Below the pieces are notes generated by a model. It did not search any database, was not told the origin of the DNA, and was given only the letters and a program-made list of their open reading frames with translations. Source: Trematomus loennbergii (taxonomy: Eukaryota; Chordata; Actinopteri; Perciformes; Nototheniidae). From it: 64,000 nt of DNA. This document shows, one piece after another, positions 50,001 to 63,031 of this stretch. The stretch covers positions 26,080,898-26,144,897 of the forward strand of contig JAAOOA010000002.1 of assembly GCA_012861695.1 (NCBI GenBank). The letters run 5' to 3'. A program made the translations under genes and the position numbers. Position 1 is the first letter of the stretch, and each line of letters starts with the position of its first letter.

Positions 50001-52816
50001 CATTATAGAGGCTACAAGGGCAGAGATAGGAAACACTGAAACAAATGAATTCAAATGCAAGTGACAGCAATTATATATTCTCCTGTGGCTGCCTCAATCC
50101 AGGGAAATCGTACAAAAGCAGTACAATTCTAAATATCCTGCAATTTTACAAGCAAGATTAGTATGAATTAATATGACCTTTTACTCAGTAGAACAATTAT
50201 CTTATTGGCTCATTCACTAACCCTCCACAGCCAGTTAAAAGACAGTAATGTAGAGAAGGGCAGCATAGTTCAAAATAAAAAGCCAAATTAATGGATGTGA
50301 CATTTTAGAGGGGCAGAGATGAGTTTCTCTGTTTGTTTGTTTTTCTTACAATTTGAAGTTATCTCACTCATTTCGCACTGGCATGCTGGCACTGCTAATG
50401 TTCTCTGTTGTCCTGGAGAAGGTCAAAGGCATGTCTCATTTGATATGCATGGATTGAATTAGCCACTTCTGTTTGCCTGACATTAAAACATCTTTGCATT
50501 TCTGGGGAACACAAGGCAGAGGTTATTGATTCTTTGCAGGGAACATAACTGCTAACAACTGCTGCTTTGCTGTATATTTTTTGAGGGAGTCCCAGATATA
50601 GTATGACCTACTGTATGTGCTAGGCAATGAGCATTTACCCACAAAAGCCAACAAGAATTTGTCAACATTGAAACTAGGGGATTTGGACAGTTGTTGTAGC
50701 TGTGCTATATCAGTCACAATCGCACACTGTATAGATTCGAGATGAGATTGCAGTGGCTGCATGTGGGCTTTTATTTTTCTATAGTTGTGTGTGGAAACAA
50801 TAGAGTCTGAATGTAAGAAGATGCAGTCACCTCAGACGCATGGCGTTATACACTTATATGTTACCCAAGATCTCAAATAAAGGTGCATCTCTTACACTAA
50901 ACATGCTTTTAAAAGAAGTGCTATGCATATTTCTTTATATTCACATGAACAATTGTTAATTGTCAGTGGGAAACGAACTCATACAATGTTGACTTCAGAT
51001 CAATTATCCACCCACTCCATATACAGAGAATTGATAATGGTTACATAAATATGTGAACACAACCTTTCCACAAATATGCAGGTACTATGCGACATTCAAG
51101 CTGTTACACACACACTCACAGCTCCAAAGTGACCTTAGTGGGTGAAAGTTCCTGACACGTAAGCTGAATGAACCTTCACACACAGGCTTCTGATCATCAG
51201 AGTGGAAGGATTCCTTTACAAATAAAGCCCACACTCACTCAGAAATGCACATGCATGCATTTTGACATTCTCACACAAGCATAAATGCTCATAGGTGAAA
51301 GTACACACACTCTCTCACACACACCCATTCTTACACAGACCCCCCTCCCTCTATCTCTCTCTCCCCACAAACAAACATAAACACACACTTAGGGACAGTG
51401 TTAATTGCTGGAATGACTGATGAGACAGAATTACTGACTGAAGCAAAGAGGAAGAAGGGGAGAGACGGGATAGGACCGGTGGAGGAATTAAGGGTTTGCA
51501 GTGAAGAGGTGGAGGAAAGGGCCAAAGCTTCATCATCATCTCCCAGGGGTGCAGGCTGAAGTGGCTTGATTATGCATTCAGCTCTTTTTGCAAAAACCAC
51601 ACACCTCTCAGAAAATACAGCCCTGTCAGCCTACTGCGGCACACAGCCTCACCTTCAACTATAAAATGTGTTGTGTAATTCTAATTTACAGAAAGTAGGC
51701 AAAGGAAAATGTATATATTGATTATTAAATATAAAAACTGTTTATTAATTGAGTTGATTCATTTGACATCTGGTTGATTATGATGTTCATCATGACTGAT
51801 GAGAAAATATTGAACTTAAAACGTGACTTTAAAAATGTTTATAGTTTATAGTAGCCAGTACAGCAATGAATCTCAAAAGCAGATGTTAGGTAGGAAGGTA
51901 CAATACATGCTGTGTTTTGTGCACAGTAACAGCAAAGATACTCTGTTTCAGCACAGCAGTGCAATAAACTTGAGCATATAGGCAGACACTGTTATTTACA
52001 CACACTTCTAAGCATCCTTAAACAAAGCACACCGTGTTTTATGTGCTATGTTCCTTGTATAGTACATACTGTACCTTACACACTACAGTATATTCCCTTT
52101 GTTAAATAATATGCATTACTTGACATGATTCTTGGGCACCAGAGAATTATTCCTCAAGGTTTTAGTTAATCCTTAATTCCTATTTGAACGGTATGTTGGT
52201 CCATGACCAGATTTCCTCTCATATTTGCTGTCGATATTTATGATCATCATGGAATGAATCTGAACATACTCGTTGATACCTTGACCTTTTCACTAGTATC
52301 CCAGTCAGGGCAAATGTTCTACTTGTACACAAGAGGTATCAAAATCAAATGTGTGATAAGTTCAGACGTTACACAAAAACACGAATGAACAAACACTCTA
52401 CAACAATTGTATACAACAATACAAAATCAATGATAATTTCAAATATAACTCTCCCTTTCCTAGAATCATGAAAGAGGTGAGTTTTATTTATTTTGTCAGC
52501 TATCAAATATAACCGTGCTAGAATGGACTAGAATGGTAAAGGAATAGCTCATCCCTTTGCTCTCTCTAAAGATTGACGAAAAAAAGCCAAGAACCATTCA
52601 TAAAGTTTTGAATTAACACATTATATTTTGTTTGTCTTATCAGTACATAACATAGAAATCCTACATCAAACTGATGTTTAATGAGGATCTGTTTACCTTC
52701 TGACAGAGCCAGGTTTGGCGTTTCCAGTCTCACAGTTTAGCTAAAAGGAATTATGGCTGTAAGTTCATATTGAGGGGACATACCGTATCTAAGAGCTGTA
52801 TCAACCTCTTATTTAA

Positions 52817-53340
52817 AGGGGACCTATCATGCAAAATGCACTTTTATACATCTTTTATACATGAATATGTGTCCCCGGTGTGTCAGGGAACTCACCAAGT
52901 GTCAGAAAACACAACCCTCTCTCTTTGCCTCCATACCCAAATCTCTAAAAACGGGGCTGCAATGGAGCTGATACAGATTTGAAATTGTTCTGACGTCAGA
53001 AACAGGGAGCTCCGCCTATATGGGCAACTCTCCACCTATCAGGGGAATGGGGGGTTGGGCCACGGCAACGGCCATTGCCGCTCGAAAGCGCTGGAGACGC
53101 TGTAGTACATATGCCAGGCCTGTAAGTGGCGCTGTAGTCGGCCACCAAAGCAGCGAAGAAGACTTCTCACAGAATCAGCCCCCTTGCAAAAACAGGGCTG
53201 GAAAAGAGCAAATAGAGCGAAATGAGGCATGGCTAAAATGCATGATCTGTTTGGTATTTTGAAAAAAAAACTTCACAGACATGTTTTATATAGGTATGGC
53301 CCTACAATATATTATTCAAATATAGCATGATAGGTCCACT
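52817..53340. mobile_element. 524-bp MITE with TTAA flanks, copy 2 (256 bp before exon 2)
   Basis: It has the same inverted ends and TTAA flanks (52813-52816, 53341-53344) as the copy at 39273-39762, in the same orientation. It differs by substitutions and a longer CpG-rich middle (GCCATTGCCGCTCGAAAGCG, GTAAGTGGCGCTGTAGTCGG). Its right end lies 256 bp upstream of pdgfd exon 2, so it sits close to the branch-point region but does not overlap it. Confidence 0.85.
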
Positions 53341-53596
53341 TTAAATCTGAAAAAGGAATATAAATAGGCATGTTTGCACAACTATTTTGTTAGGTATGTC
53401 TTTATACATCAGGCTGGAAACTCTAGAAGTGCCTGAGGAAATGTGCTGTCTGTGTTTTTGTGCTTTTGTCTCTCTTATCTATACGTTTATTGTTGTTTTT
53501 GCACGTAGCATTCTAATTTGTGTCGGTAAACAATCTGCTTTAATTGCTTTTATTTAGAATTGGACTAACTAACTGATAAGTTGTAACCACTAACAG

Positions 53597-53807
53597 ACAG
53601 CAATCGCCTCACCACAGACTTTTACCGCAAAGAGGAAAACATCTCAGTAACGCCGGTGAGAGGAGCCATCTACAGCCCACGCTACCCCAACGCTTACCCC
53701 CGCAATCTGCTGTTGTCATGGAAACTGCTGTCCCCACCTGGGAGCCGCATACACCTGGAGTTCGACGGACACTTCGGACTGGAGGAGGCTGAGAATGGGG
53801 TCTGCAG
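53597..53807 (+). CDS. pdgfd: pdgfd coding exon 2: N-terminal half of the CUB domain
   Basis: The acceptor is CCACTAACAG and the donor GTAAGA. The exon enters in phase 1 (joining the G from exon 1) and leaves in phase 2, covering 70 codons without a stop. The product reads DSNRLTTDFYRKEENISV ..., then YSPRYPNAYPRNLLLSWKLL and EFDGHFGLEEAENGVCR. Human PDGF-D has SPRFPNSYPRNLLLTWRL and FGLEEAENDICR at the same places, so the identity is clear. The CUB domain is a beta sandwich that keeps PDGF-D latent and helps its targeting; the cysteine in GVCR is the first of its disulfide pair. A second AG lies 4 nt inside the exon (CAGACAG), but only the first gives the right frame. Confidence 0.93.
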
Positions 53808-55062
<1,255 letters not shown>

Positions 55063-55236
55063 GTATGACTTTGTTGAAGTGGAGGACCAATCAGAGACCA
55101 GCACTATCATTTGGGGTCGCTGTGTGGGCAGAAGGCCGCCTAGTCTCAACTCCAAAACCAACATGCTCAGAGTCACCTTCAAGTCTGACGATTACTTTTG
55201 TTTGCAAGCCGGGATTCAAAGTCTTCTACTCCCTTG
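55063..55236 (+). CDS. pdgfd: pdgfd coding exon 3: C-terminal half of CUB domain, frame broken as written
   Basis: The acceptor is CGCTCCAG and the donor GTGAGA. Entering in phase 2 it reads YDFVEVEDQSETSTIIWGRC, then VGRRPPSLNSKTNMLRVTFK and SDDYF, closely matching human PDGF-D. After the codon TTT at 55196 the PDGF-D match continues only in the next frame (VCKPGFKVFYSL, human VAKPGFKIYYSL). The TTTT run at 55196-55199 thus carries one base too many. In the written frame a TGA falls right at the donor (55239-55241 region). GRCVG replaces the conserved GRWCG, consistent with two one-base shifts that cancel at 55121-55129. After correcting the T the exon ends in phase 1, yet exon 4 needs phase 0. 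Assembly error is the likeliest reason. The gene is otherwise well conserved. Confidence 0.85.
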
Positions 55237-55254
55237 GTGAGAACACTTTAACTT

Positions 55255-55285
55255 AACTTACACACACACACCACCCCCCCACCCC

Positions 55286-55331
<46 letters not shown>

Positions 55332-55352
55332 ACACACACACACCACACACAC

Positions 55353-55398
<46 letters not shown>
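55255..55398. repeat. (CA)n microsatellite with C-runs, 20 bp after exon 3
   Basis: CA array with two CCCCCCC runs (55272-55288) and several ACCACA/ACAACAC breaks. It starts within about 20 bp of the exon 3 donor. CA repeats just downstream of donors can bind hnRNP L and affect splicing in other genes; that is only a possibility here. Confidence 0.97.
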
Positions 55399-55400
<2 letters not shown>

Positions 55401-58400
55401 GATGAATCATGATTTGTTACATGGGACACAGCTTAAATGTTTTATTATTATTTTTGTCACATCGGGTTCAGCTCAAGTACCACTGCAATGCTTGAGGTAA
55501 AGTACTTCCTTCACTCTTTTACCTCCACAATAAAAATGAGGGATGGGATCATGGGCAGATATGTCGATGGGAGAGGAGGAAGGGGGAGAGGAGGATATAG
55601 TTACACTGTCAGTGTAATGCCAAAATGCATTAGCCAACTGTTCTTTTCTCACACGTCCACTCGACAGTAGAGGAGAGATGCAGTGATAGGGGAAACAGGG
55701 GGGGGTGACGATGAGAAAGTGTTCGCTTAAAGGCTGTCAAACAAACGGATAAGGAGATTAACTTTGTCATTCTGTCAGGGAGAGAAAGAAGAAAGAGAGG
55801 GACTCTGATTCGAAGATGTTCTCCCACTCTATAATCAAAAAGAAAATGGGAGAGAAAGAGCAGCTGTTGTAATGTTCTCCGGTTTTCTCTTTAGTGCAGA
55901 GGAGAGAGAACGGAAGAGACATAGAAACCGGACAAGGTTGAACCGGTGGCATCGCCTATTATCTGAGAAAGAAAGTAGAAAAAAAGAAATAGTATGAGCA
56001 CAGATGGAGTAAAGGCCAAGACAGAGAGAGAAATGCTGCATCCTTCACTTTCATACCATCTCTTTTTACATTATAGCTCCAGCAATAACAGTTACCCTGC
56101 GCTCTCATCACAATTTGTACTAAAACCTCTACACTTCCCAGCAAAAACATTTATTTTCTCTCACCCGAAATACGAAGTTCCAAGATTTTTATTTGAGTGA
56201 TAAGCTGTCATCATTCCATGGGTTTTTGTTTCCGACAGACCCAATAAAAGGATGTGTTTGTCAACACTTTATAACTTCCCTACCCTGTCAGATAAACTCA
56301 TTGGTTTCTGTAGAAGACGTTAACATTAATATACTTTCTTTGTTTTGTTTTTAAGCAAATGCCACTCAAACTGGAGTAAATAATTCATTTTTGGAGGATA
56401 TTACAACTGCAGATCAATACACATTTGTAGTTAACTAGTATTTATGGCAGAAGGGCGGTAAGGGATGAGGGATTTAATCACCTACAGTGCCCATGTTTAT
56501 CATAGTGAAGTAAAATGACTGACTAAGCCTTAGTAGATTTTAAACATCAATATGAGAGGAAGAAGTTACTTGTATCACGCTTAGCTACAATAGTTATGCA
56601 TTCTCCTTTAAGCAGATAACAATTCCACAATGTAAAAATACCCAATAGAAAGTCTTCCCAGTTTTAATTAATCTAAGAAACAGAAGTATTGGATGACAAC
56701 CATAAGATGCTATGTTGGGTTATATTAGTGATGCATTAATGTGTAGGCTACTGTTGGTTGAACTGAAGCAAAGTAGATCAAGAATCCTGTTTTCCCCGTA
56801 TGTATGTAGTTCACATAATTTACAATACATTAAAACATCAAACAACATCAACAAATCCCTATAGTGTATTCTTAACGATGTCCAGACACCAAGATTAAGG
56901 TGGCGTCCCTATTGAATGCAAATTAAATCAAGACAATCACAGAAATGCAGATGACCTCCAAAGCCCACACCACAACAAATCCATGGGTTGCCATAGCAAC
57001 ACGGCACAAAGTTCTAAGGGCACCACAGTCACAACGTGTGTGTGTGAGACACATGAAAATGTGTGTGTGAGATAAATGAGCCCCCAAAGAACCTCAACTA
57101 AAACCACCAGCAAGCAACTTCACACTGTTCAACCCAGCATGATGACAACAAAGTAAAAGTTCCCCAAACTATAACTCCCTTATCTCTCTCTCTCAGACGT
57201 TCTCTCTGCTGCCTTCTCGTTTTCCCTCCCTCCCTCCCCTCCTCACCCTTTGTTATTCCTCCTCTGGTCAAATAAACGCAACTCTGTGTAGAATCCAACT
57301 CCTGAGGTTTATCTTATTGGATCCGTTTTACCCATTTTTCAAAGAGCTCCTGCTTTTGAGTATGTGTTTATATCTTTCCATCTTTCACACACACATACAG
57401 ATTCCCTTTAGCTAGACTGGAGCTGTGTGGTGGCTTAATTTAGCAGGTCTAATTTGTTCTCTCCAGACCTGTCGAACAGATAAGAGGGAGGAGGAGAAGA
57501 GGCAGCCAGAGGAAAGGAGGAAGAGCGAGGCAGAGAGAGAATGAGCAGAAGCAGCATTGGAAGGAGAGAACAGGTGTCTGAGATGGTATCAGCATGTCAG
57601 CTAATCACTGAAACAACCTGAACTGAGAGCAGCTGACAGAGAGAGGCATGTGTGAGGTAGTGAGCTATGGAATGGACTGTGTTGGCTAGATAAAGAAGAA
57701 TACATGAGGGGAAGCAAAGAAGTGTCAGTGTGAGATAAAGAAAAGAAAGGAGAGTGGAGTCCATGAAAGCATACAGGGAAATAAGAGTAAACCCTTGCCA
57801 TGTCAAAATGTGTGTGGGTCTTGTTTATTTTAAACCAGAGCAGCCACACTATGAATGAACTCTTATCACGGGTGTGTCAAAATAAGAAATGTGTTATTTG
57901 AGGCAAAGCGGAGGATGTGAAATGCGGGAAAAATGACGTTTATTGCTGCCGTTAATGACTTTTTGTGGCTGCTCTTTAATTAGAGGCATTGTGTCACTGC
58001 AGTGTATGTCTTTTCTCTCTCTTCTTACTTAAACTTTAGCATATTTCAACACATACAGAAATACAGGATAAATAGGAAGTTGTTAAAGTAATTTATTTAA
58101 AGCCTGATCAGCTCAAACCCCCTTAATGATCTGTTGATGACAGAGCCCTGATCTGTTTGGTTGAGGAAGCGGTGTCAGTAGAAGCCATGAAGATGAACAC
58201 TTGCCTTGCTTGTCGTACATAAAGGCGAGTTATCGATGTTTGTGTTGTGCACAAATGTTGCTGCACTGTTATTGTTGTAACTTAACTGCTGAAGTGCCCA
58301 TTTACTCTTCATTTTCCGTTTCTTCATTTTAGCCGATACCAAACAGCTTCAGGAGCATGCACACTGAGCTGGAGAGAGGTTTACGTAGACCTGCATGTAG

Positions 58401-60365
58401 CCTGGAAAAACCAAGACAAATAGCAATCAGATTTGTCATCTGACTTATGGAGACACATATTACATTTTGTCCAAGTGTAAAGTATAGTATATTACAAATC
58501 CCAATGTTATTCATATTTAAAACACTTGAAATGAAATTGACAGCACATTTCAGAACAGGGCTAAATATCCTTGGACTTTTTTGTCCAATATAAAAACACA
58601 GTGTTCCCTCCAACAAATACATACGAGCATTGTCTGCAGTCAAACAGAGGCCTTACTCAATATTCTGGTCACTGTTTCTGCCCTAATTCATTATTCTTTG
58701 ATCCTTTCCAGACCTTGCTTTAAGCCGTGTGATTTGTCTGCAGTGCAGGTTGAAATAGAGTAATGAGTGCTTCTGATTGCATAAGATAAAGATTTTAGGA
58801 ACCGTTTGCTTAGAAAGGCTCAATGAAACCTCAAGACTGCACAAAAACATTATATTTATTGTGTAGAGAAGTTGCTCTCAGTTGATCTTTGTAAGGCTTC
58901 ACAATTGTATATATTTTGTATTGTGTTTGTTTGTCTCCCATATTGATTTTGGCTGTGTTGGATCATACAAGTAACAGTAATGTATTTTTGATGGGTATTC
59001 CAGAGAAGTGCTGCTAGCCAGGTGCAGCGGGAAATTACTATTGATCAGGAAATAGGATCCAAGCTAGTTCCCAGAATCCCATAGTCATTCAACATGTGTG
59101 ATTCTCATACTGAACGGAGATTCCTCAGAATTTCACACAAAATGATACCAACAACACCCCATTGTGTGACATAGCATCTCTCAATGTCCTTTGGCACTAA
59201 GTGAGATAATCGGTCATGCGGAGTAAAAGTGGACAGGGATATGCTCTTGCCTTCCTCCCCATCTACCCCACACCTAATCCTCAGACGCTCAAGTGTCCAA
59301 CTGTACAAAATGGGGTTGAAAAGGGCAGCTCCCTGGTGTCCCCTCCACTAGACTGCAACTGTAAATAACAATCTATTCCCTCACCACCGGAGAATATGGC
59401 AACATTGCCAGCAATATTATTTTTCAGCCTCCTAAACAAATATTATACATGATATTTTTTCCAAAGTTGATTAAAAAACAATTCAGCTACAGAATGAGCT
59501 TCTTAGCAACTTCATTGCGAAAGCACTAGGATGGGTTAAATGCAGAGGTCCAATTTCACTGTGTGTGCTGTGTGCATGGACATGTGTGTGACAATGAAAG
59601 AGGGTTTTATCCTCCGATTCTAATCTAATCTTCATAAAAATCAATTTATGACTACTACATATCTAAAATATCTAAATGCTACATTAACATTTATATACTG
59701 CTTGGTTTAGCAAAACTGTAAGCAGTGAATCTGAGGTTTAAAAGGGTTTCCTCACTCATAGCCTCAAAACTCTGCTTCATTAAGGCTTGTCTATAAACGT
59801 TAAGCCTCAGACAGGTAGAGAGTGGCTCAGGCCCAACCCATGCAAGACAACATTTCCATTCAACTAGAACTAGGGATAAAAATGTGATTCGTAATTTGAG
59901 AGGGAAAAAGTTTGGTACTGTAGCTGGCAGGGACTTCAGACTGATCAGAGGTTTACAGTCCTCCCTCTTAATGTTCTGTCTCATAAACCTTTTTCCAACC
60001 ATAAGTTCCCAGATGTGCTTGATGAAGCATTTAACCTTAAAGGAAATGAGAAAAGGAATCTGTAAACATGCATTTACTCGCACACACACTTAGAGGAAAC
60101 CTTCTGAACTCAATCACAGCTGGCTTGGATGTACAAGTTCATTTATCCAAAGGCTACATGCGAGAATCTGTTTAACAAAAACTTTCGCACACAGACAAGC
60201 TTTGATGCCAATTATATTACATTAGCACGCACACACATATATACACACACACACAGTGAGGGCACGGTGTCTTTGAAGTGCGTTTGAGAAAGATTTACTG
60301 TTCCATATTGACCGTGGATGGTATTTAAGACTCTAAAGGAGATTGGAGTGCCAGTTGAGTTGATG

Positions 60366-60474
<109 letters not shown>

Positions 60475-61340
60475 AGCAAGCGAGCGAGAGAGAGAGGGCA
60501 ATGGAGACAGTAAGAAAGAGATAGAGGAAGAAAGAAAAATACAAATAATGTGTGCATGTGCGCCAAATACGTCAGTCTGATGAGTGTTTTTATGATCTAA
60601 ACATGCTTTGACCAGAGTCTGACTGCTTCCACAAACACACAGAAAGGCATGCTGGGACCGGCTTCACTGGAAATTCTTTTAGGATCATACTGACAGTCAG
60701 TCAGCCAGCTACAGACAGATACCTGAGAACCTTGGATAACCGTACATAACATGTTGAGCTCCACCCCAAGACAACTATTTTGAGATAAAGGGAAAAGGAG
60801 CATTTGAGTGATATATAGAATTAATTTGCCTTAGGCTGCACCTTCAAACTTTTATATGTGGATTCATTTCTGTTTTTTAACCTCAAACGTCACTCACAGT
60901 AACTGTAATCAAATATTATGTACCATATGAATGCCATGTCTGAGAAATGAAAAAACAAGTGGCTTAATAACTAAAGTGCAACAATGTTTTTGCGTCAGTG
61001 GGCTATCTAACAGAACAGATACACTTTTACTTTCAAAGCAGTTTCAGCAACAACAGGACTTTTATGCATAGCAGAGCAAAAACGTGTAGGTCACTTCGCC
61101 CTAACACAGGATCATGATTATATTATTCTCACCTAAATCATATACACAGTTGCTTTGGGAACTATTGGCAAATGCTTTATTTTACCTTAAGTCCTCAATC
61201 AATCAGAATCTAAAGTTATCTGAAAAACCACTTGACCTTTTTTAAGGCACTCAATTCATTTGGTTTGATTTCTTGAGTGTCTCAATGTCTGCTCAATTGA
61301 CCAACTGATGAATGGTTATTCCTGTGTTCCTCTCCTGCAG

Positions 61341-61400
61341 TATGAATCTCCCCGGCCTGCGTCCAACACCAACTGGGAGGCCGTCACCATGCGCATGTCG
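61341..61400 (+). CDS. pdgfd: pdgfd coding exon 4: start of the hinge
   Basis: The acceptor is CTCTCCTGCAG and the donor GTGAGT. The 60-nt exon read in phase 0 gives YESPRPASNTNWEAVTMRMS, which aligns with human PDGF-D ...ASETNWESVTSSIS, the segment after the CUB domain. Other phases give a stop (TGA at 61343-61345) or an unrelated peptide. It leaves in phase 0, which fits exon 5. Its incoming phase does not fit exon 3 as written. No second acceptor AG is available nearby, so the discrepancy must lie in the sequence around the exon 3 donor or here. Confidence 0.85.
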
Positions 61401-62817
61401 GTGAGTCATGCACATTCACACTTTATAAATAGTTATATATTAGAATTGAAAATAAAAATGCATGATGATCTCAGCCAAATAGGAGATATTTTTTCGGCAA
61501 AAAAAAGAGCCAAATTAGCCATTCTAAATACAAATAAATATATTGGTATAAATGTGTCTTTAGTAGTTATATAAAACATACAAATAAATGTACAGCTAGG
61601 AAAATGTTATCACCATCTTAAGTGTTTTTTTGAAGACCTTTAATTCCTTTGTTCCAAACTATGTTTTGATAACTGCATATACTATTATAGAAAAAATAAC
61701 GTGATATTTCAAAACCAACAACCTACCTGCCTTCCAACCATGTCAGCTCACATATAAGTGTGTTCTTAAGCACAGCAGGGAACAATGGCTACACTAATGA
61801 ATATGACATATGGTCCATTTGCATAGGCTAACCCACACACAGAATGCATTCATGCATTTATATACTTGAGAATGAAGCCTAAGATTTAAAATGGCATGCT
61901 TCTATAGTCTGTTTTTATACATCAGTGTAATCTGTGTGTGTTCGTGTATAAGAGTAGTGGGGTCCAGTGACATTATGTGACCGTAATAATTAGTATGCAT
62001 TGGCAGTTTTTCTGCATGGATTGATAATGGTTAAATGTGTGTGTGGGTGTATGTTTTCCATGTTTATGTATGTCACTGCCAGTAGAGATGGGAGTCACAT
62101 GTAGTCTCCTCCATTTTATATTCAAATGGCCCTGAACTCATCTGTAATCATGGGTTTCTCCCTGGGATTTGTGATCATTTTACATTAGGGTTCTTGGTTG
62201 CAACTTAAATCAGAAAATACAAATAGCTATATATTCATTTTTTCATCTCTTCATTGGTTTTCAAAATTCCTGACTCATAATGTAAAAAAACAAAAACATT
62301 TACAATTTATAGTGGAAATAAAAAAAACAATTGTATCAGATGGCAATATGTCGTTTATTTGAACAATAATCTAATTGAGCATTTGACTTGTCTTATGTGG
62401 TGCCATAACATGGTTTACATACACACATTTATTGCAAACAATATCATAAAACATTCATTTCAATGTATACTTATTAAGTCCATGTATTGAAGCTCTTACA
62501 ATAAATGTTAACTTTGAAACTAAGTCTGAGTAAACTTCAGTTTTCATGTTAGTCTCCATCTGAGCTGCATCTCTGTGTATACAGCTGCGGCGTGAGTTGT
62601 CCCCTCGCTGTCCAGTAACTTTTAAATGAGGTTACACTTTATTTCTATAAGCATAATAATGGTGGAACAAACCAACACATTTCAAGGAGCTTTTGACACA
62701 TGGCTCTTTCATATGTGCTGTTGGTAACAATGTGTGAATGAACAATTGCTGAAGTAAGAATGTGCCTAAATGAATATTATAATTGGTCATTTTGTCTTTG
62801 ACTTTTGTTATCTGCAG
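61401..62817 (+). other. pdgfd intron 4
   Basis: 1,417 bp of AT-rich non-coding DNA without recognised repeats. It ends in TTTTGTTATCTGCAG. Confidence 0.85.
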
Positions 62818-63031
62818 GACGCTGTTGGAGGGCAGATGCCAGTGGCAGTCACCGAGGTTCCATTCTCATTGGAGGATTTGGACCGGACCATTGCTGCCTT
62901 TGAAACTGTAGAGCAGCTGTTCAGGTCGCTCAGCCCAGACACCTGGAGACAGGACCTGGACAGCATCTACACTCAAACACACATACATTATAGATCCAGG
63001 GCCTATCATCTGGCAAGCAGACAGAATAAAG
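62818..63031 (+). CDS. pdgfd: pdgfd coding exon 5: hinge with probable activating cleavage site
   Basis: The acceptor is TTATCTGCAG and the donor GTAAGA. Phase 0 in, phase 1 out, 71 codons plus one base, no stop. It reads DAVGGQMPVAVTEVPFSLED, then LDRTIAAFETVEQLFRSLSP, DTWRQDLDSIYTQTHIHYRS and RAYHLASRQNK. Human PDGF-D has LDKKIAEFDTVEDLLKYFNP, ESWQEDLENMY and YRGRSYHDRKSK here. Human latent PDGF-D is cut by urokinase and matriptase at the RGRS site; the matching YRSRAYH keeps the two arginines. The phase 1 exit matches the human exon 5/6 boundary. The first about 12 residues are longer than and unlike the human sequence. The growth-factor exons that should follow are outside the window. Confidence 0.92.

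Noticed and set aside
59105..59308. 67-codon minus-strand frame (contains LSTFTPHDRLSHLVPKDIER) in intron 3
   Set aside because: Composition is protein-like but I recognise no family, there are no trustworthy splice borders, and no neighbouring coding segment supports it.
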